A stretch of DNA of 51,848 nt. Source: Salinivibrio siamensis. GTDB lineage: Bacteria; Pseudomonadota; Gammaproteobacteria; Enterobacterales; Vibrionaceae. The DNA is taken from contig NZ_MUFB01000006.1 of NCBI RefSeq assembly GCF_001996005.1, positions 1 through 51,848 of the forward strand, written 5' to 3'. Numbering within the stretch: position 1 is the stretch's first letter; every line of letters begins with the position of its first letter. The notes below the pieces were generated by a model, which saw only the letters and a program-made list of their open reading frames with translations, had not been told where the DNA came from and searched no databases. Both the position numbers and the translations under genes were made by a program. This document shows positions 27,500 to 37,199 of this stretch, piece after piece.

Positions 27500-28798
27500 G
27501 TGACTACCTTGATTCAAGCGGCTAATCATTTACAAAGCCAAGTAGCGATCAGTCAAGCGCCTGCACAATTGACCATGGCGTTTACTTGGCCAGGTGATTT
27601 GTCGCCCGTTGCTTGGTTGGATGCACAGCCTATTTACCCGAAAACCTACTGGCAATCACGCGATGGTCGTGAAGAGGTATTGGCACTGGGCGCTAGCCAT
27701 CAGTTTTCTCAGCTACAAGCGGCCCAAGCCAGTCTGTTGCCTGACCAGCGCATTTGGGGCTGTGTGGCCTTTGATGATGCACCCGGCTGTGGTGATTTTT
27801 TCTTGCCAGTGGTTGAGCTCGTCAGGCGTGACCAGCAATGGCAGCTGAGTATTAATCTCACCACGGCGTGTGACAGCCAAGCGGTACTTAATCAGGTGAT
27901 TTGGCAAGGCCGTCCTTTGGCGGCAGGGCAAGCGGTTGTCCGTGAAGAGACACATACCCCCAACCACGCTCAATGGTGTCAATCTGTCCGTTGTGCGTTG
28001 ACACACATGGAGCAGACCGCACTACAAAAAGTGGTGCTGGCACGTCAAACGCGTCTGTCGCTCAATGCGCCGATCAGTGCCGGCCAGCTGTTACAGCATA
28101 GCCAACAGCACAATGTCGAGAGTTTTCACTTCCTTTTTGCCACCGGCCCTGATGACGCTTTTGTTGGCTCAACCCCAGAGCGGCTATACCGCCGCCGCGA
28201 TTGTCGTGTGACCACAGAAGCGGTGGCAGGGACAGTTCGTCGTGGCGCAAGCTTTAGTGAAGATCACCATCTTGGCGAGTGGCTATTAAGTGACACGAAA
28301 AACGTGCACGAGAATCAGCTGGTGGTGGACGATATTTTCGCCGGACTTCGCCGTCATGCGTTAACCATTACGGTTGACCCTGAACCGCATCTGATTGTGC
28401 TTCGCCATCTTCAGCATTTACGTCGTCGAATCAGCGCCATCATCGGGCCTGGTGTTGATGATACTGTGCTGCTCAGTGCCTTACAGCCCACCGCCGCGGT
28501 GGCCGGGTTGCCCCGTGAAAATGCGCGTACCTTTTTAGCCGAGCAAGGCATTGCACGTGGCCGTTATAGCGGTGCGGTCGGTTATCTGTCTCAGCGTGAA
28601 AGCCAGTTTTGTGTGGCGATACGCAGTGCACAAGTGACAGAGAATACCGTGGACTTATATGCCGGCGCCGGTATTGTCCCTGGCTCGGATCCGGATGCTG
28701 AGTGGCAAGAGCTGGACAATAAGCTCACGACTCTCCGTCAGTGTTTGCCTGCTTGCACGGTGCCTGAAAAAGACGCCATCAGACTCGGAGCCTGCTAA
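27500..28798 (+). CDS. menF: Isochorismate synthase MenF
   Basis: MenF turns chorismate into isochorismate, the entry step of menaquinone synthesis. The protein belongs to the chorismate-binding family, with LQKVVLARQTRL, TPERLYRR, TEAVAGTVRRG and RYSGAVGY motifs in order. The open frame extends up to a GTG at 27434. However, the GTG at 27500 has a strong GGAGG five bases upstream and gives 432 residues, close to the 431 of E. coli MenF, so I chose it. The stop codon overlaps the menD start by one base (TAATG), so translation is coupled. First gene of menFDHBCE. Confidence 0.93.
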   Translation: MTTLIQAANHLQSQVAISQAPAQLTMAFTWPGDLSPVAWLDAQPIYPKTYWQSRDGREEVLALGASHQFSQLQAAQASLLPDQRIWGCVAFDDAPGCGDFFLPVVELVRRDQQWQLSINLTTACDSQAVLNQVIWQGRPLAAGQAVVREETHTPNHAQWCQSVRCALTHMEQTALQKVVLARQTRLSLNAPISAGQLLQHSQQHNVESFHFLFATGPDDAFVGSTPERLYRRRDCRVTTEAVAGTVRRGASFSEDHHLGEWLLSDTKNVHENQLVVDDIFAGLRRHALTITVDPEPHLIVLRHLQHLRRRISAIIGPGVDDTVLLSALQPTAAVAGLPRENARTFLAEQGIARGRYSGAVGYLSQRESQFCVAIRSAQVTENTVDLYAGAGIVPGSDPDAEWQELDNKLTTLRQCLPACTVPEKDAIRLGAC

Positions 28799-30561
28799 TG
28801 TCGCTTTCTCTCACACACACCTGGGCAGAGGTTGTGATAGAAGAGCTATCGCGCCTAGGCATCAGGCATATTTGTGTCGCGCCCGGTTCACGCTCCACAC
28901 CCTTGACGCTGGCCGCGGTGAAACAAAGTCAGCATCCCCAGCGTCCGGTGACAATCCACCGTCACTTTGATGAGCGCGGGCTGGGTTACCTTGCCCTTGG
29001 TTTGGCCAAGAGTATCTGTGAGCCTGTCGCGGTGATTGTGACCTCAGGCACTGCGGTGGCAAATTTGCTGCCTGCCGTGGTAGAGAGTGGCTTAACCGGT
29101 GAACCGTTAGTGATTCTTTCTGCTGACCGCCCGTTTGAATTAATGGATTGTGGCGCGAACCAAGCGATTACCCAATCAGGCCTGTTTTCTTCTCATGTGA
29201 CCGCTGAATTGGCGCTTCCGGCGCCGACCGCTGAGATCCCTTTGCCGGCGTTACTCACCAAAGTGGATCAGCTACTTGCACGTCAGGCTGAGCAAGGGGG
29301 GAGCGTCCACATTAACTGTCCGTTTCGTGAGCCTTTTTATGGCAATCGCGATGAGACAGAGGAGGAAAAGCTTCGCGAGTCTGTTGCCCACTGGTGGCAA
29401 AGCGGCCAGCGTTATACCCGCCACCATCAAGCTCGCTGTTCTGCGATGCCTGAATGGCCGCCTTGGTGGACGCCGACTGATGGAGGACCACGAACGGTAA
29501 TTGTACTTGGTGCCGTGCCAGAGGGGCTGTCCGAGGCCGTGGAGCGGTTAGCGAGTGCGCTTCATGCCATTATCTTGGCCGATCCGCAGGCAGGGGTGGC
29601 GAGCAGTGCACCTGGCTACGATCTGTGGCTTAACCATCCCGATCTTTTCCAGCAATTGAATCAAGCCCAATGGGTAATTCAGCTCGGTGGGCGGTTGGTG
29701 TCTAAACGCCTTGGCCAATGGCTGGCGCAAACGCAAGCTCACTACTGGCTGATCAGCGAACACACACAGTCACTTGCCCCTCATCATTTGTCTGTCGAAC
29801 AGTTTGTCGTGCCGCCGTCCCAGTGGCGGTTATGGTTAAACGCATTGACTGATGCTGTCGACAGTGCACATTCTGACGCGATAGCTGATTCGACGCATGT
29901 GAGCGCGTGGCAATGCGCCCTGGTCAACGGTGCCAAGTATCAAATGCAACTGGCGGCCGCCGCCATACCGACTTCCCCTTTGTCGGAACACAATGTCTTT
30001 CAAACTCTGCCGGCGATGTTGCCTCACCACGCGGATGTTTTTATCGGTAATAGCTTGGCGATCCGCTTAGCGGATATTTGGTCTCACCTTGCTCACCATC
30101 GGGTATTTGCCAACCGTGGCGCCTCGGGCATTGATGGTTTACTCGCCTGTGCCGCTGGGGTGCAGCGATACCGCGCTCAGCCTATGTTAGTGGTGTTGGG
30201 TGATACCAGTGCACTTTACGATCTTAATAGCCTTGCATTATGGCGGGAGACGTGTGCGCCGGCCGCCATCCTTATCTTGAATAACAATGGCGGTGGCATT
30301 TTTGATGCGCTGCCGGTTGATCAAACCCTTTGTGATACCTACTACCGAATGCCGCATAATCTTGGTTTTGAACACATCGCGGCGCAATTCTCTTTGGGTT
30401 TCCATCAACCCGCGACCCCAGATGATCTCGTGCGAAGCGTGAATCAGGCACTCACCACCCCTGGGGCTGATGTGATTGAAGTGGTGACACCGGCCGGAGA
30501 AGCGGGACAGGTACTCAGCGAGTGCTTAGCTGCCATGGCAGCCAGGGGGACACATGCTTAG
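28798..30561 (+). CDS. menD: SEPHCHC synthase MenD
   Basis: MenD is a thiamine-diphosphate enzyme that adds a succinyl semialdehyde unit from 2-oxoglutarate to isochorismate. The 587-residue protein begins with the ThDP pyrimidine domain (CVAPGSRSTPLT, then VTSGTAVANLLPAV). It ends with the pyrophosphate-binding domain, where GDTSALYDLNSL and ILNNNGGGIF form the cofactor site. Length is slightly above E. coli MenD. It overlaps menF by one base and menH by eight bases. Confidence 0.96.
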   Translation: MSLSLTHTWAEVVIEELSRLGIRHICVAPGSRSTPLTLAAVKQSQHPQRPVTIHRHFDERGLGYLALGLAKSICEPVAVIVTSGTAVANLLPAVVESGLTGEPLVILSADRPFELMDCGANQAITQSGLFSSHVTAELALPAPTAEIPLPALLTKVDQLLARQAEQGGSVHINCPFREPFYGNRDETEEEKLRESVAHWWQSGQRYTRHHQARCSAMPEWPPWWTPTDGGPRTVIVLGAVPEGLSEAVERLASALHAIILADPQAGVASSAPGYDLWLNHPDLFQQLNQAQWVIQLGGRLVSKRLGQWLAQTQAHYWLISEHTQSLAPHHLSVEQFVVPPSQWRLWLNALTDAVDSAHSDAIADSTHVSAWQCALVNGAKYQMQLAAAAIPTSPLSEHNVFQTLPAMLPHHADVFIGNSLAIRLADIWSHLAHHRVFANRGASGIDGLLACAAGVQRYRAQPMLVVLGDTSALYDLNSLALWRETCAPAAILILNNNGGGIFDALPVDQTLCDTYYRMPHNLGFEHIAAQFSLGFHQPATPDDLVRSVNQALTTPGADVIEVVTPAGEAGQVLSECLAAMAARGTHA

Positions 30562-31333
30562 TTACCAACAAGGCGGCGATCGGCATGGAAAGAAAGTGGT
30601 GTTTCTCCATGGTTTTTTAGGTAGCGGAGAAGATTGGCGTACGGTGACCGATAAAATGCACCATTGTCATTGGCTGTGCATTGATTTGCCTGGTCATGGT
30701 AGCAGTGTGAGCTATCAAGCCGTTGACTTTGCCACGACAGTCGCAGCAATACGACAAACGTGTTACCAGGTGTGGGGGCATCAAAAGGCATGTTTAGTCG
30801 GATACTCGCTCGGCGCGCGCCTTGCCATGCATCTTGTCTGCACTCACCCCAGTCTTTGGCGCGCGGTCTTCTTGGAAGCGGGTCACCCAGGTTTGGCGGA
30901 TAGCCATCAACGACGCAAGCGGCTGGCACAAGATAGCCAGTGGGCGGCGCGCTTTGCGCATCAAACCCTGTCAGAGGTGTTAAACGATTGGTACCAGCAA
31001 ACCGTCTTCCAGTCACTCACGTCTGACCAGCGTACCGCTTTAGTGCTTGAGCGGGGAAATAATCACGGCCCCGCCGTGGCGAAAATGCTGTTGGCGACCT
31101 CTTTGGGCCGACAGGCGAATTTACGCGCGGGGCTGGGTGAAGCCTTTCGACAAGGCGTCACGATTGACTACCTTTGTGGAGAGCACGACAACAAATTTAC
31201 CTCACTTGCACATTCACTATGGCAACACACCGGGATCCCCGCCACGCCGATAGAAGGGGCAGGGCACAACAGCCATGTTGAAAATCCAGATAGGTTTGTG
31301 CAGGTACTCACGCAAAGTCACGCACTCGCTTGA
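30554..31333 (+). CDS. menH: SHCHC synthase MenH (alpha/beta hydrolase fold)
   Basis: MenH removes pyruvate from SEPHCHC to give SHCHC. The 259-residue protein has the alpha/beta hydrolase plan: oxyanion motif FLHGFLGSG, the nucleophile S85 in GYSLGARL, an Asp in CGEHDNKF and the catalytic His in GAGHNSHVENP. It starts inside the end of menD (eight-base overlap). It sits at the usual place between menD and menB. Confidence 0.94.
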   Translation: MLSYQQGGDRHGKKVVFLHGFLGSGEDWRTVTDKMHHCHWLCIDLPGHGSSVSYQAVDFATTVAAIRQTCYQVWGHQKACLVGYSLGARLAMHLVCTHPSLWRAVFLEAGHPGLADSHQRRKRLAQDSQWAARFAHQTLSEVLNDWYQQTVFQSLTSDQRTALVLERGNNHGPAVAKMLLATSLGRQANLRAGLGEAFRQGVTIDYLCGEHDNKFTSLAHSLWQHTGIPATPIEGAGHNSHVENPDRFVQVLTQSHALA

Positions 31334-31387
31334 CTTTTGATCTTTATGACGGGCTTTGTCCCAAGCAACCGAGGAAGGGGAGACACT

Positions 31388-32254
31388 ATGGCTGTCACGC
31401 CGGGAATGACAGAAAAAGAGCTTTACGCGCCGATTGAGTGGGAACCGACTGAGCATGCGTTTAGCGATATCCTATACCATAAATCCACCGACGGTATCGC
31501 TCGGATCACCATTAACCGCCCTCAGGTACGCAATGCATTCCGGCCTCAAACGGTAAAAGAAATGATGCAAGCGTTGGCTGATGCGCGCTATGACAGCCGA
31601 GTGGGCGTGATTATCCTCACTGGACTGGGAGAGAAGGCGTTTTGTTCCGGCGGCGATCAGTCCGTGCGGGGTGACTACGGCGGGTATCAAGATGATGAAG
31701 GCACGCACCATTTGAACGTGCTGGACTTTCAGCGTCAGATCCGCACCTGCCCCAAACCCGTCATTGCCGCTGTTGCAGGCTATGCCGTCGGTGGTGGCCA
31801 CGTATTGCATATGATGTGTGATTTAACCATCGCCGCCGACAACGCCCAGTTTGGGCAAACGGGTCCCAAGGTCGGCAGCTTTGACGGTGGCTGGGGGGCG
31901 TCTTATATGGCACGGATTGTGGGTCAGAAAAAAGCCCGTGAAATCTGGTTCTTGTGCCGTTTCTACAATGCGCAAGAAGCCGTAGACATGGGATTGGTGA
32001 ACACCGTTGTGCCACTGGATGAGCTTGAGCGAGAGACAGTGCGTTGGTGCCGGGAAGTGCTCCAACACAGCCCCATGGCGTTGCGCTGCTTAAAAGCGGC
32101 GTTGAATGCAGACTGCGATGGGCAGGCAGGTCTACAAGAACTGGCCGGTAACGCCACCATGATGTTTTACATGACCGATGAGGGGCAAGAAGGGCGCAAT
32201 GCCTTTAATGAAAAACGCCGCCCTGAATTTGATCGTTTCCCACGTAATCCATAG
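31388..32254 (+). CDS. menB: 1,4-dihydroxy-2-naphthoyl-CoA synthase MenB
   Basis: MenB closes the second ring of the naphthoquinone from o-succinylbenzoyl-CoA. The 288-residue crotonase-fold protein shows the oxyanion-hole motifs FCSGGDQ and [15 protein letters not shown], the [11 protein letters not shown] segment and the typical C-terminal end with [12 protein letters not shown]. The ATG at 31388 ([18 protein letters not shown]) follows AGGAAGGGGAG; in-frame starts upstream at 31337 lack support. It lies 54 bases after menH and eight before menC. Confidence 0.97.
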   Translation: MAVTPGMTEKELYAPIEWEPTEHAFSDILYHKSTDGIARITINRPQVRNAFRPQTVKEMMQALADARYDSRVGVIILTGLGEKAFCSGGDQSVRGDYGGYQDDEGTHHLNVLDFQRQIRTCPKPVIAAVAGYAVGGGHVLHMMCDLTIAADNAQFGQTGPKVGSFDGGWGASYMARIVGQKKAREIWFLCRFYNAQEAVDMGLVNTVVPLDELERETVRWCREVLQHSPMALRCLKAALNADCDGQAGLQELAGNATMMFYMTDEGQEGRNAFNEKRRPEFDRFPRNP

Positions 32255-32262
32255 AGGTCACT

Positions 32263-33252
32263 ATGAGACAGGCACGGATTTATCACTACACCTTGCCAGT
32301 CAATGCTGGTTTATTTGTCCGTGATCAGCCGTTAACGGAGAGAGAGGGCTTGGTGGTTGAATTAAGCGAGGGAGCACAACGTGGTTGGGGCGAAGTAGCG
32401 CCGCTCCCCGGTTTTAGCCAAGAAACCTTTGCTGAGGCACGTCATGCGTTAATTGCTGCCACCGCGGTTTGGTGTGATCATCGTAATATTGCCATGCCAC
32501 AACTGCCTCCTTCTGTGGCATGGGGGCTAAGTATCGCGCAAGCCGAGTTAGACAAGCATTTGCCCACTCAGTCAGGCTTTCGTCATGTGCCCGTGTGTAC
32601 GGGGGATCCTGATGCCTTGTTGGTGACGCTGGGGCAACAACCGGCGGGCCAGCCTTATGAGGCAAAAATTAAAGTGGGGGAGTATGAGGTCGCCCGCGAT
32701 CGGTTAATGATAGCGACCATGTTAGAGGCGTTGCCGGATTTGAGGCTGCGCCTTGACGCGAACCGTCGTTGGCAACCTGAGCAACTTGCCAGCTTTTGGA
32801 ATGGGCTCAGTGAAGCCCACCAAGCGCGAATTCACTGGATTGAAGAGCCTTGTCGCGATCCTAACCAATCGCTCGTACAGGCACAGGCATTAGGCTACCC
32901 CCTGGCGTGGGACGAGAGCTTAATCGATAGCCAAGATATGGCGTTGCTTGAAAACGATCGGGTCTCGACCTGGGTGATTAAGCCCAGTTTACTCGGCGAT
33001 CTGGCCACCATTGAGCAATGGGTGAGCCGGGCGCATGCGTTGGGCAAAACGGCAGTGATTAGCTCGGCATTAGAAACCAGTTTGGGCTTAACGCAATTAT
33101 CACGATTGGCCGATTGGTTGACCCCAGGTGTCGTGCCAGGACTTGATACATTGGGGATTTATCAGCATCAACTCGATCGCACTTGGCCAGGGGCGTCGCA
33201 GCCCTTGATCCCGCTCCACGACCAGCCACTCGTGTGGATAAACACCTTGTGA
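32263..33252 (+). CDS. menC: o-Succinylbenzoate synthase MenC
   Basis: MenC dehydrates SHCHC to o-succinylbenzoate. The 329-residue enolase-superfamily protein has the catalytic lysine in AKIKVG, metal ligands in LRLDAN, IEEPC and WDESL, and the second lysine in VIKPSLLG. AGAGGTC precedes the ATG. The stop codon lies just upstream of the menE start. Confidence 0.95.
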   Translation: MRQARIYHYTLPVNAGLFVRDQPLTEREGLVVELSEGAQRGWGEVAPLPGFSQETFAEARHALIAATAVWCDHRNIAMPQLPPSVAWGLSIAQAELDKHLPTQSGFRHVPVCTGDPDALLVTLGQQPAGQPYEAKIKVGEYEVARDRLMIATMLEALPDLRLRLDANRRWQPEQLASFWNGLSEAHQARIHWIEEPCRDPNQSLVQAQALGYPLAWDESLIDSQDMALLENDRVSTWVIKPSLLGDLATIEQWVSRAHALGKTAVISSALETSLGLTQLSRLADWLTPGVVPGLDTLGIYQHQLDRTWPGASQPLIPLHDQPLVWINTL

Positions 33253-33260
33253 GTCAACGC

Positions 33261-34649
33261 ATGTTTGGGTTTGATACGTGGCCATGGCGCCATTGGGCGG
33301 CTGTAGCACCGAACGCGAAAGCGATTGATAGCGAGATGCCGCTCACATGGGGTGCACTCAGTACGCTCGTGGATGGCCAGCAAGCTCGACTGGGTGAGGC
33401 GCCCATTGTGGTGCTCGACAGCGCATTGTCACTAAGGGAACTGATTGTGGGGATGCTCGCGGCTTGGCAGGCGGGGAAAAAAACGCTGGTATTGAATCAA
33501 GCTTTAAGTGACGAGGTGCAAGCCTCCGTGCTGAGTCAACTTGGCGTCTATCAATTTTTGCCTGACCGCTCGCGCCAACCGCGTGTCAATGTGCTGCCCA
33601 TTGCCACCCATTGGCAACCCGATAAGCCTCTGACGTTAACCTTAACTTCCGGGTCAACCGGTACGCCTAAGGTGATTGCTCACGCGGCTCATCAGCATCT
33701 CGCCAGTGCTGCCGGTTTAACCCAAATGCTGCCTTTTTTGGGCTTGGCGGATAAGACGACCTCTCTAGAAAACCGCGTCGATCGTTGGCTCTTATCGTTG
33801 CCACTGTTTCATATATCCGGCTTAGCCATTGTATGGCGTTGGTTGTATAAAGGCGCACAGCTGGCTATCTATCCATGTCGTGGGGAAAGCATGGCATCGG
33901 CGCTCACACATGTTAGCCACGCCTCGTTAGTGCCCACGCAGCTCTATCGCGTGTTGCCTGCACTGAGAAAATGCCCAGATACTTCCACCTTATCTCACGT
34001 GTTGCTCGGTGGCGCTGCGATTTCAAGTGCACTGACGGAGCAGGCAGAACAACAAGGGATAAGCTGTTGGTGTGGGTATGGGATGACGGAAACGGCATCG
34101 ACGGTCACCTTAAAGCGAGCCGATGTACAGGATGATGTGGGCACCATCTTGCCCTATCGCGATGTGATGGTGGCGGATGACGGTGAGGTAATCCACCGCG
34201 GGGAGACGTTAGCCTTAGGGGTTTGGCAAGCGGGCGCATTGCAACCGCTTGATGCGTCCAAAGGACTGGCCTCGCGCGATTTAGCGAGTTGGTGTACAGA
34301 CGTTCACCCGCCGACGCTACGTATCATCGGGCGTAAGGATAATCAATTTATCTGCGGTGGGGAGAACGTTCAGCCCGAGGTGATTGAGGCACACTTGCAA
34401 CAGTGTGCCGAGATCCGTCAGGCCATGGTCGTTCCGGTTGACGATCGCGAATTCGGGGCGCGTCCGTTGGCGATTATCCAGAGTCGGTGCCTTCTCAACG
34501 CCCAGCAGCTGGCTGACTATTGTCGGCGCTTGCCCGCTTATCAACGCCCGGTCGCGTTTTTACCTTGGCCATCTTTATCACCCGAGGCGGGGATTAAACC
34601 GTCTCGAGCGCAATTAACCCAATGGGCTCAACGCCAAGCGATTGACTAA
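33261..34649 (+). CDS. menE: o-Succinylbenzoate-CoA ligase MenE
   Basis: MenE activates o-succinylbenzoate with ATP and CoA. The 462-residue protein is an adenylate-forming enzyme with the phosphate loop LTSGSTGTPK, the motif YGMTETAS and the hinge region IIGRKDNQFICGGENV. Start choice: ATG at 33261 (MFGFDTWPWRHW) resembles E. coli MenE and has GAG seven bases upstream. A GTG at 33249, overlapping the menC stop, would add four residues. It ends the men operon and its stop overlaps the stop of the convergent MFS gene by four bases. Confidence 0.94.
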   Translation: MFGFDTWPWRHWAAVAPNAKAIDSEMPLTWGALSTLVDGQQARLGEAPIVVLDSALSLRELIVGMLAAWQAGKKTLVLNQALSDEVQASVLSQLGVYQFLPDRSRQPRVNVLPIATHWQPDKPLTLTLTSGSTGTPKVIAHAAHQHLASAAGLTQMLPFLGLADKTTSLENRVDRWLLSLPLFHISGLAIVWRWLYKGAQLAIYPCRGESMASALTHVSHASLVPTQLYRVLPALRKCPDTSTLSHVLLGGAAISSALTEQAEQQGISCWCGYGMTETASTVTLKRADVQDDVGTILPYRDVMVADDGEVIHRGETLALGVWQAGALQPLDASKGLASRDLASWCTDVHPPTLRIIGRKDNQFICGGENVQPEVIEAHLQQCAEIRQAMVVPVDDREFGARPLAIIQSRCLLNAQQLADYCRRLPAYQRPVAFLPWPSLSPEAGIKPSRAQLTQWAQRQAID

Positions 34650-36508
34650 GGTCGGTCGGCGCGCAGGCGAATGACTTCATTGCGCATATGCTCTGAGGTC
34701 GCTTGCTCAGGCTCAACGGCTGGACCGGCGACGACGGTGACTTTAGACCAAAACCGCTTGGGCAGTTTTAACATGGCTTTCCCGCCATGACGGCTAAAAT
34801 AGCTGCCCCAAAGGCCCTGTAACGCCATCGGTACCACAGGCACCGGAGAGCGTTGCAAAATCATATCCATCCCGCGGCGGAATTGGTCGATTTCGCCGTC
34901 ATAACTAAGATGCCCTTCTGGGAAAATCAGTACCACTTCGCCATTATCAAGCGCCTTTTGAATCTCGTTCATGGCGGCCCGGATCGTGCGGCCCCGATGG
35001 CTAATGGGGATCACTTTTGAGGTACGGAAGAACCAATGTAGCACGGGTAATTGATATAAATCTTCAAACATTACAAAGCGGATAGGGCGATGACACGCGC
35101 CAGCTAACAAGAGCGCGTCCATATAGCTGACATGGTTACAAATCAGCAAGGCACCGCCTTTTTCAGGAATATGGTGTAAGTCTTGGTGTTTTACTCGATA
35201 CAGGGTATGGGTGACCATCCAGGTAAAAAAGCGCAAGGCGAAAATCGGTACCAGCTTGCTGACATAGATAGCCACCAAGAAGTTGAGCACCGCCAATACT
35301 AAGAAGAATTCCGCGATAGATAACTCAACCACGACCAAGAGAGTGATACCGAGTATCGCACTGACCACCATAAACAAGGCATTGAAAATATTGTTGGCGG
35401 CAATCACACGCGCACGCGCGGCTTTATCGGCGCGTTGTTGCATCAGGCTGTACAGTGGCACAATAAAAATCCCGCCACACACGCCAATCATCAATAGGTC
35501 GATAAACACCCAGGTCAGGGCTGGATCAGTGATAAAAGCAAGCAGGTTGCTATGAAGGGTCGGGGCCGCCGGCGTGGCAAAAAACAAATGTAAGCCAAAG
35601 CCGGTTAATCCTAAACTGCCCAAGGGGACAATGCCGGGCTCGATACGATGACCAGAAAGCTTATCACACAGCAATGCTCCCACAGCGATGCCAACAGAAA
35701 ACAAGGTGAGCAGAAATGATACGCCAATTTCACCGCCACCGATCGAGGCGGTGAATTTGGGAAACTGGGTTAAATAGCTGGCACCTAGAAACCAAAACCA
35801 GCTGATCCCGAGAATCGCTTGTAAGGTGACCTTGTCTTTACGCGCGAAACGCAGCGTTTGTCGCATTAAAGCAACGGGTCGGTAACGTAAATTGAGTCCA
35901 GGGTTACCCGCGGGGGCGGGAGGGATGGCATGGGCAGACATGACGCCGAGCAACGCAAAACTAAATACGGCTATCCCAGATATCAGGTTAGAGTCAGGGT
36001 GATGGGCAATAAAGCCCGCCAGCAAGGTACCGAGCAGAATCGATAAAAAGGTGCCGGTTTCCACCAAGGCATTGCCTGAAACAAGCTCTTTGTCATTGAG
36101 CGTTTGTGGTAGTAATGCGTATTTCACCGGGCCAAAAAAAGCCGATTGGGTGCCCATCAAAAAAAGTAAGCCGAGTAACACATTCCAAGCGTGAAAATAC
36201 AGCGCGACAGCGGCACTCGACATGATCACCACTTCTAACCATTTCACCCGTCGCATAATAAGGGCTTTGTCGTATTTGTCTGCAAGCTCGCCAGCAAAGG
36301 CAGAAAACAAGAAAAAAGGCAGAATAAACAGCCCAGCAGCGGCGTTGATAAACAGCGTGGCATCCATCGGCAGTTGATCGGCCGAGGCGAACGCGACCAT
36401 GATCACCAACACATTCTTATAGACGTTATCGTTAAACGCGCCCAATGCCTGGGTAATGAAATAAGGCAAAAAACGTCGCTCGCGTAAAAGCTGAAACTGT
36501 TGGCTCAT
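34646..36508 (-). CDS. MFS transporter fused to 1-acylglycerophosphate acyltransferase (LplT-PlsC like)
   Basis: The 620-residue protein joins two domains. Residues 1 to about 410 form an MFS transporter of the LplT type (lysophospholipid flippase) with the start FLPYFITQALGAFNDNVYKN. Residues about 430-615 form a PlsC acyltransferase with the NHVSYMD catalytic motif (HX4D) and the FPEGHLSYDG substrate motif. In E. coli LplT works with Aas, which has PlsC plus acyl-ACP synthetase domains; here the synthetase part is absent. The likely role is import and reacylation of lysophospholipids at the inner membrane. It starts at ATG 36508. Confidence 0.88.
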   Translation of the reverse strand: MSQQFQLLRERRFLPYFITQALGAFNDNVYKNVLVIMVAFASADQLPMDATLFINAAAGLFILPFFLFSAFAGELADKYDKALIMRRVKWLEVVIMSSAAVALYFHAWNVLLGLLFLMGTQSAFFGPVKYALLPQTLNDKELVSGNALVETGTFLSILLGTLLAGFIAHHPDSNLISGIAVFSFALLGVMSAHAIPPAPAGNPGLNLRYRPVALMRQTLRFARKDKVTLQAILGISWFWFLGASYLTQFPKFTASIGGGEIGVSFLLTLFSVGIAVGALLCDKLSGHRIEPGIVPLGSLGLTGFGLHLFFATPAAPTLHSNLLAFITDPALTWVFIDLLMIGVCGGIFIVPLYSLMQQRADKAARARVIAANNIFNALFMVVSAILGITLLVVVELSIAEFFLVLAVLNFLVAIYVSKLVPIFALRFFTWMVTHTLYRVKHQDLHHIPEKGGALLICNHVSYMDALLLAGACHRPIRFVMFEDLYQLPVLHWFFRTSKVIPISHRGRTIRAAMNEIQKALDNGEVVLIFPEGHLSYDGEIDQFRRGMDMILQRSPVPVVPMALQGLWGSYFSRHGGKAMLKLPKRFWSKVTVVAGPAVEPEQATSEHMRNEVIRLRADRP

Positions 36509-36564
36509 TTAGGCAGATCCATTTCGCGTTGCAATAAGCGACTTATACTAGCAGCGAGCGAGGT

Positions 36565-36591
36565 ATGCGCAACCTTGAATACGTTGCGCAT
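36565..36591 (-). other. Perfect inverted repeat between the TM2 gene and the MFS-PlsC gene
   Basis: Arms ATGCGCAAC and GTTGCGCAT (9 bp, loop nine bases). No T-run follows on either strand, so it is an mRNA structure or operator rather than a clear terminator. Confidence 0.5.
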
Positions 36592-36619
36592 CATTCAGTT
36601 AGTTGTTAAACAAGGAGGA

Positions 36620-37015
36620 CTAAGAGAATTTTTGCATGTTTTTAATCGACACTTGCTCATTGAGTGTCCAAAAATCATACAGCACACCAATTAAGAAAAA
36701 GCCACCGGTAAATAGGTAAATAAAGCCGGTGATCCATTTACCCATGTACATACGGTGAATGCCAAACACACCCAGAAAGGTCAGTAATAGCCAGGCAATG
36801 GTAAAATCCGTGGGGCCACTGCGAAAACGGAGATCGGCTTCTTTATCCATGGAAGGAATCAAGAACAAATCCACAATCCAGCCAACGAAGAACAGGCCTA
36901 GGGTGAAAAACCAGAGGGTGCCAGTTACTGGTTTTCCATAGTAAAACCGGTGGGATCCGAGAAAACCAAAGATCCAGAGTAAGTAACCAACAAATTTACT
37001 GTGGGTATCATTCAT
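36620..37015 (-). CDS. TM2 domain-containing membrane protein
   Basis: The 131-residue protein consists of two TM2-like units: the first at about 8-55 (GYLLWIFGFLGSHRFYYGKP to VDLFLIPSM), the second at about 70-118 (WLLLTFLGVFGIHRMYMGKW to LYDFWTLNEQ). Each unit has two helices with the conserved G-x-HR-x-Y turn. TM2 proteins are inner-membrane proteins of unknown role. AGGA precedes the ATG. It is followed on the same strand by the MFS-PlsC gene and is divergent from the Tim44-like gene. Confidence 0.85.
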   Translation of the reverse strand: MNDTHSKFVGYLLWIFGFLGSHRFYYGKPVTGTLWFFTLGLFFVGWIVDLFLIPSMDKEADLRFRSGPTDFTIAWLLLTFLGVFGIHRMYMGKWITGFIYLFTGGFFLIGVLYDFWTLNEQVSIKNMQKFS

Positions 37016-37142
37016 GGCTTGGTCCTATTGCAGTGAAAAGAATACTAATGGCTTGGAGTGCCTGCGTGGCAAATGGTTCCTACTGACGCCAAAACAGTGG
37101 TGTTTGGATGACGTTTGGTAACAATTATTCCCGCTCTGCCAA

Positions 37143-37170
37143 TTGACTTCACCACCAGAGACTCTAGCAT
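37143..37170 (+). promoter_or_regulatory. Putative promoter of the Tim44-like gene
   Basis: TTGACT (37143-37148), 16 bases and TAGCAT (37165-37170), 30 bases before the start codon. Confidence 0.5.
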
Positions 37171-37199
37171 GATAACGGTCTTAAACCACAGATGATGCG

